Shown one piece after another: positions 60,447 to 64,000 of a stretch of 64,000 nucleotides of DNA. A program made the position numbers and the translations under genes. The notes under the pieces were generated by a model. The model was not told the origin of the DNA. It made no database searches and saw only the letters and a list, made by a program, of their open reading frames with translations. Source of the stretch: Anaerolineae bacterium (GTDB lineage: Bacteria > Chloroflexota > Anaerolineae > Aggregatilineales > Phototrophicaceae); NCBI GenBank assembly GCA_022820125.1, contig JAJEGA010000053.1:1-64000 (forward strand), given 5' to 3'. Numbering within the stretch: the first letter of the stretch is position 1; each line of letters opens with the position of its first letter.

Positions 60447-61463
60447 CTAGTAACCCTTGGCGCGATCCAACTGATTGAGCAGCGGGCGGTTCTCGAGGTA
60501 ACGGGTCAAGTTCTGCTTGAAGACGAGCGCCGCCTTGTCATGATAATCGCGCGTGAAGCCGGAAAAATGCGGCGTGATGATTACGTTGTCGAGATTCCAT
60601 AGCGGGCTTGTATTCGGCAGCGGTTCTTCTTCGAAGACATCCAGCCCGGCGCCGCCGATTTGGCCCGAGGACAAGGCGGTGATCAGGGCCTTCTCATCGA
60701 CGATGGCGCCCCGCGATACATTGATCAGCACTGCCGATTCCTTCATCGCCTCAAAGACTTCGTCGCCGATCAGATGCTCGGTGGCGGCGGTCTGCGGCGT
60801 CGTCACGACCAGGTAATCGCAGTCTTTCGCCATTGAAGCGACCGTTTCCGCCGGATAGATGCGATCAGGGATATCGCCGGTGGGGTCGCCCGTGCCTTCC
60901 ATGGCGAAGGCGTTCACCTCGGCAGTATTGCTCAAGTCGCGCTTTGAAGCCAGCACGGTCATGCCCATATTCGCGCAGAGGCGCGCCAATTCGCGGCCGA
61001 TGCTGCCATAGCCGACGATGCCGACCGTTCGCCGATCCATATCCACAGGCGTGAACAACTCATGCGGATGCTGGGGCCACTCGGCTCTGTTCTGCAATTC
61101 AAAAGCGGCGCGCATTTGGTAATTGAACATCAGCATCATCATCAGGCAGTAATGCGCCATATTGGTAGCGTGGATGCCGCTGGTGGAGGTCACAATGATA
61201 TCTTCCGCCTGGACGATGCTGTGCCCCAGGGCCTGATTCATGCCAGCCGAATTCATCTGAATCCAGCGCAGCTTGGGCGCCTGTTCCGGCTCAGGATAGT
61301 AGCCAGTTGTATAGAGGACTTCGGTTCTGGCGATGACATCGGGCGGCGCCTGCGGGAAGTGGCGCTCGATATGCAGCCGCGGCGAAATCTCGCGCAATTC
61401 GTTCAGGATCTCATCGGAGAAGTCGATGGCGATGGTGACAAAAATGCGCTCAGGTTCAGACAT
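60447..61463 (-). CDS. D-2-hydroxyacid dehydrogenase
   Basis: 338 residues. Rossmann motif VGIVGYGSIGRELARLCANM near residues 148-167, catalytic Arg in NVSRGAIVDEKALI, Glu in DVFEEEPLPNTSPL and His in VIITPHFSGFTRDYH. The substrate-binding part (TSTSGIHATNMAHYCLMMML) is typical of the glyoxylate/hydroxypyruvate type. The adenine-binding acidic residue after the second strand is replaced (LASKRDLSN), which suggests NADPH use. It converges with pheT. Confidence 0.9.
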   Translation of the reverse strand: MSEPERIFVTIAIDFSDEILNELREISPRLHIERHFPQAPPDVIARTEVLYTTGYYPEPEQAPKLRWIQMNSAGMNQALGHSIVQAEDIIVTSTSGIHATNMAHYCLMMMLMFNYQMRAAFELQNRAEWPQHPHELFTPVDMDRRTVGIVGYGSIGRELARLCANMGMTVLASKRDLSNTAEVNAFAMEGTGDPTGDIPDRIYPAETVASMAKDCDYLVVTTPQTAATEHLIGDEVFEAMKESAVLINVSRGAIVDEKALITALSSGQIGGAGLDVFEEEPLPNTSPLWNLDNVIITPHFSGFTRDYHDKAALVFKQNLTRYLENRPLLNQLDRAKGY

Positions 61464-61658
61464 GGGTCGGCTCCAACTGTCGCGGCAGCGTTTGCGCCGC
61501 CAAGCATGAGGTTAGCAGGTCGGCCGGCTGCGGTCAATGCGGTCGTGGTCTGGCAGGCGCCAGATCTATGCGATATTATAGCTATAGAAAGAACCGATGA
61601 CGGTGGCGCCGCTGGAAGAGACGATAGCGGTTGCAGTATGCAGTATGCGGGAGGCGTC

Positions 61659-61997
61659 ATGAGCGAATGGGAAGACATTACGATTGTTCGACACGATAAG
61701 AAGCAAAGTCAAGCTCCTACAGTTGATGATGTTGAACTGACCAAGCAAGTCTTAGTGCTGTCAGCTCTGCCCCCACCGCGATGGGCGGAGATCTGTACCG
61801 CCGCATTGGGGGGCACGCCCGGGAGATTAGGCAGGATGGCAGCGGTCAAAGGGCAGAATCTGGTTGTTTGGGGCGGCCCCAAAGTTTTTGACGAGCGCGA
61901 CGCCGAGCACCTCAAGAAGCTAGTCAATTACAGCAACGATAAGTATCGCGAGATACTGGAACCCGCGGATCTCAGCGGCTTTGACATATTCGGTTAG
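61659..61997 (+). CDS. Hypothetical small protein
   Basis: 112 residues. MSEWEDITIVRHDKKQSQAP, a helical middle (LPPPRWAEICTAALGG) and a conserved-looking VVWGGPKVFDERDAEHLKKL. No known domain. ATG 61659 follows GGGAGGCGTC; ATG 61638 is a weaker option. It is followed by another small gene 18 bp downstream, probably as an operon with fabI. Confidence 0.65.
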   Translation: MSEWEDITIVRHDKKQSQAPTVDDVELTKQVLVLSALPPPRWAEICTAALGGTPGRLGRMAAVKGQNLVVWGGPKVFDERDAEHLKKLVNYSNDKYREILEPADLSGFDIFG

Positions 61998-62015
61998 CTG
62001 AGGGGGCGCCGCTAT

Positions 62016-62327
62016 ATGATAGATGGAAACCTCATCCTGGGCTTTGCCGGAGGATTGATCGCGGTACTGGGAGGCGTATGGACAGCTTACCGTTTGCTTG
62101 CGCACGCTATCCAAAGAGAGCTTGACAGTCATAGCGAGCGCATCGGCAACCTGGAGACGAGGGTCGACAGTCACAGCCGGGACGTGAACAACCGGCTAGA
62201 CCGAGAAATGGCGCAGCGGCATCAAAATGAGATGGACGCGCAGGACGGGCGCGCCAGCTTGACTGCGCGAATCCAATTTCTTGAAGCTGAGCTTCGACGC
62301 CAGGCCAGCAGCCGACAGGACGATTAG
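62016..62327 (+). CDS. Small membrane coiled-coil protein
   Basis: 103 residues. One N-terminal transmembrane helix (LILGFAGGLIAVLGGVWTAY) followed by a long polar coiled coil (ERIGNLETRVDSHSRDVNNR, LTARIQFLEAELRRQ). Design is similar to the two cassette genes near 2.1-2.6 kb, but it lacks their PHxATxA motif. It lies 28 bp before fabI and 18 bp after the 112-residue gene. Function unknown; a holin- or scaffold-like role is speculation. Confidence 0.65.
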   Translation: MIDGNLILGFAGGLIAVLGGVWTAYRLLAHAIQRELDSHSERIGNLETRVDSHSRDVNNRLDREMAQRHQNEMDAQDGRASLTARIQFLEAELRRQASSRQDD

Positions 62328-62355
62328 ACGACGCGGCAACAAGGGCGAGGACAAC

Positions 62356-63156
62356 ATGGGTTTACTGGAAGGCAAGATCGCGCTGATTTTCGGCGTCGCC
62401 AACAAGAACTCCATCGGCTGGGGCATCGCCCAAGCCTTGCAGCGCGAGGGCGCCACCATCGCGTTGAGCTACGCCATGGACAAGCTGGAACGGCGCGTAC
62501 GGCCCCTGGGCGAGTCGATCGGCTGCGAATTATTCATCAAGGCTGATGTCGCCAACGCGGACGAGATGGACGCGGTTTTCGCGGCGGTGGAAGAGAAATA
62601 TGGGGTGCTGGATGTGCTGGCGCATTCCGTCGCATTTGCCGAGCGCGACGCTCTTGGCGGGCGCTTCGTCGATTTGCGGCGCGAAGCCTTGCTCAGCGCG
62701 ATTGACATCAGCGCCGTCAGTCTGATCGAGTTGACGCGGCGCGCCGAGCCGCTGATGAAGCACGGCGGCAGCATCATGAGCCTGACCTATAACGCGTCGC
62801 GCAAGGTTATCCCGAATTACAACGCGATGGCGATCGCCAAAGCGGCGCTGGAAGCGATTACGATGTACCTGGCGGCTGATATGGGGCGCAGCAAAATCCG
62901 CGTCAACGCCATCAGCGCTGGCGCCATCAAGACGCTTTCCGCCGGCGGGATCCGCGGCTTCCGCGATCTGCTCAAATACGCCGAGGTCACCTCGCCGATG
63001 AAGGAACTGGTGAGCCAGGATGATGTCGGCGATTTGGCGCTTTTCCTCGCCTCAGATCTCTCGCGGCGCATCACGGGCGAAGTCATTTATGTTGACGCCG
63101 GCTACAACATTATGGGATTCACCGATGTCGAAGCACTGTTGAGCGAGCGCCTGTAG
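62356..63156 (+). CDS. fabI: Enoyl-[acyl-carrier-protein] reductase FabI
   Basis: 266 residues. Atypical SDR with the FabI nucleotide motif GVANKNSIGWGIAQAL, active-site PNYNAMAIAKAALEA (Tyr-x6-Lys), LTYNASRKVI and VNAISAGAIKTLSAGGIRGF. It carries out the last reduction in fatty-acid elongation. ATG 62356 is chosen by homology with the family N-terminus (MGLLEGKIALIFG); the upstream open frame overlaps the small membrane gene. Confidence 0.95.
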   Translation: MGLLEGKIALIFGVANKNSIGWGIAQALQREGATIALSYAMDKLERRVRPLGESIGCELFIKADVANADEMDAVFAAVEEKYGVLDVLAHSVAFAERDALGGRFVDLRREALLSAIDISAVSLIELTRRAEPLMKHGGSIMSLTYNASRKVIPNYNAMAIAKAALEAITMYLAADMGRSKIRVNAISAGAIKTLSAGGIRGFRDLLKYAEVTSPMKELVSQDDVGDLALFLASDLSRRITGEVIYVDAGYNIMGFTDVEALLSERL

Positions 63157-63181
63157 CGGTTTTGTGGGGGGAGTGTTTCAC

Positions 63182-64000
63182 TTGCCAAGGATAGGGATCA
63201 TTCTTGTTGTTGTCGGCTTGCTGACTTTGTCTGTCAATGCGCAGGGGGATGACCAACTCGGTCCGCCCTGCGATAGCAAGGCAAGCGCCCATCGTAATGC
63301 TGTCGCGCAAGGCATGGAACTTTACGACGGCCTTCGCGCGATAAATCGCCTCGACCCAACCAATTACTTCGTCCAGCAGTTCAGGTTAAACGAAATGCCG
63401 GTTACCTGCGCCGAGGTGTCGGTTTGGACTCTTATCGGGGTAGCAATCCTGGAGGCGCTTCCTTTTGAGCTGGTAGGCACGCCGCTCGGGTTCGGCAACA
63501 GCGAAGATTTCGCGCCGCTGCTTGAGAAATGGCAGGCCTGGGCAACGCACTTCCTGTCCGAAACGAACGTCCTTTCCGAAGGGCTAAAGACACAATTCTG
63601 GCTGGGCAGCTTCAGCAATTACCAGGGGCGCGGCATTGAGGTCGGCTGCGAGAGTTACCTGCTCCCAGTCGATACGGGCTTGGCGCGCGGAAGCAACACG
63701 CTGGCGGAGCTTTCGCTGGCTTTGAGCGCCCTCTTTGATCCGGAACGGAATCATCCGGACCCCGATGTCGAGACCGAAGACTGGATCAAGCTGCTGGGCT
63801 TGTCGGTTGCTGGCATTCACATCGACGAGGGCACAGCGGAGATTACGTTGAGCGGGCGACTCATGGGCATCGGCACTTGCGGCGACGCCATCCTGGAGGC
63901 GCAGATCCTGCGAACCGTATTTCAATTTGCGGACATTAGACGCGCGAGGATTACAGACGGTGAAATGAACCTTCGGGAAGTCGTCGATATGAGCGATCGA
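63182..64000 (+). CDS. Secreted protein with GerMN-like end, incomplete
   Basis: The frame is open from TTG 63182 to the window edge (273 codons). A GGGGGGAG ribosome site lies about 8 bp upstream. The first 20 residues (LPRIGIILVVVGLLTLSVNA) are a signal peptide. Two cysteine-containing segments (GPPCDSK, PVTCAEV) and C in VGCES/GTCGDA may form disulfides. The last 60 residues (HIDEGTAEITLSGRLMGIGT, TVFQFADIRRARITDGEMNL) resemble the GerMN domain of spore germination and Chloroflexi lipoproteins. The full length is unknown. Confidence 0.7.
   Translation, partial: MPRIGIILVVVGLLTLSVNAQGDDQLGPPCDSKASAHRNAVAQGMELYDGLRAINRLDPTNYFVQQFRLNEMPVTCAEVSVWTLIGVAILEALPFELVGTPLGFGNSEDFAPLLEKWQAWATHFLSETNVLSEGLKTQFWLGSFSNYQGRGIEVGCESYLLPVDTGLARGSNTLAELSLALSALFDPERNHPDPDVETEDWIKLLGLSVAGIHIDEGTAEITLSGRLMGIGTCGDAILEAQILRTVFQFADIRRARITDGEMNLREVVDMSDR

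Noticed and set aside
1-64000. CRISPR array, tRNA and rRNA genes
   Set aside because: I looked for evenly spaced direct repeats with unique spacers, for GGTTCGANTCC-like T-arms and for conserved rRNA blocks and saw none. The palindromic repeats are irregularly spaced and dispersed.

Overview
The window looks like a chromosomal piece of an uncultured, GC-rich member of the Chloroflexota, most likely Anaerolineae-like. This is inferred from gene content: a Rieske/cytochrome b/c-type cytochrome operon, a system I (Ccm) cytochrome c maturation operon, a single-domain ArsA-like ATPase, a T-box-controlled pheS, FabI, and a large load of short palindromic intergenic repeats. I see no rRNA, tRNA, CRISPR array, transposase or prophage.

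Layout. 0-4.4 kb: noncoding repeats, then a reverse-strand type ISP/IIG restriction-methylation gene broken by a 608-bp two-gene cassette and by a CCTGCCG heptamer array. 4.6-9.3 kb: respiratory operon of Rieske protein, b6-like cytochrome b with a long soluble tail, and two c-type cytochromes. 9.3-10.1 kb: two small unknown genes on the reverse strand. 10.2-20.9 kb: cytochrome c maturation operon (ccmE, F, H, a CcmG-type thioredoxin, a CcmI-like protein, a heme-binding lipoprotein, ccmA, B, C) with membrane proteins of unknown role; a 280-bp MITE-like element separates ccmB from ccmC. 21-31 kb: ArsA-like ATPase, VOC protein, AlkC-type glycosylase, a CehA/McbA metallohydrolase between 158-bp inverted repeats, xseA-xseB, an rRNA methyltransferase and an SDR. 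31.5-36.8 kb: murJ, rplI, a RodZ-like protein and rimO.

36.9-46.3 kb is a tight reverse-strand run: three related clan GH-A glycoside hydrolase-like proteins, a GT39-type membrane glycosyltransferase, RNase Z and an O-methyltransferase. It is joined by a TGATG stop/start overlap to a type II restriction-modification pair at 46.3-47.7 kb. 48-54.5 kb: an Eda-type aldolase divergent from a glycerate 2-kinase, then proB and proA separated by a Uma2 protein and a membrane protein. 54.5-60.4 kb: a T-box riboswitch with a readable Phe UUC specifier, pheS, a membrane glycosyltransferase and pheT. 60.4-64 kb: a D-2-hydroxyacid dehydrogenase, two small unknown genes, fabI and an incomplete secreted protein.

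How the genes fit together: the Ccm operon supplies heme attachment for the c-type cytochromes encoded just upstream and inside it, so 4.6-20 kb reads as one respiratory-chain island. The 37-46 kb run probably concerns cell-surface glycans. Palindromic GGGCGAC...GTCGCCC elements, often in doublets, fill most intergenic gaps up to about 36.9 kb; I see none after that. The features that most deserve a second look are the interrupted restriction gene, the 158-bp inverted repeats, the catalytically altered GH paralogue, the APWY Qo motif and the CxxxF heme-binding motif of CcmE.
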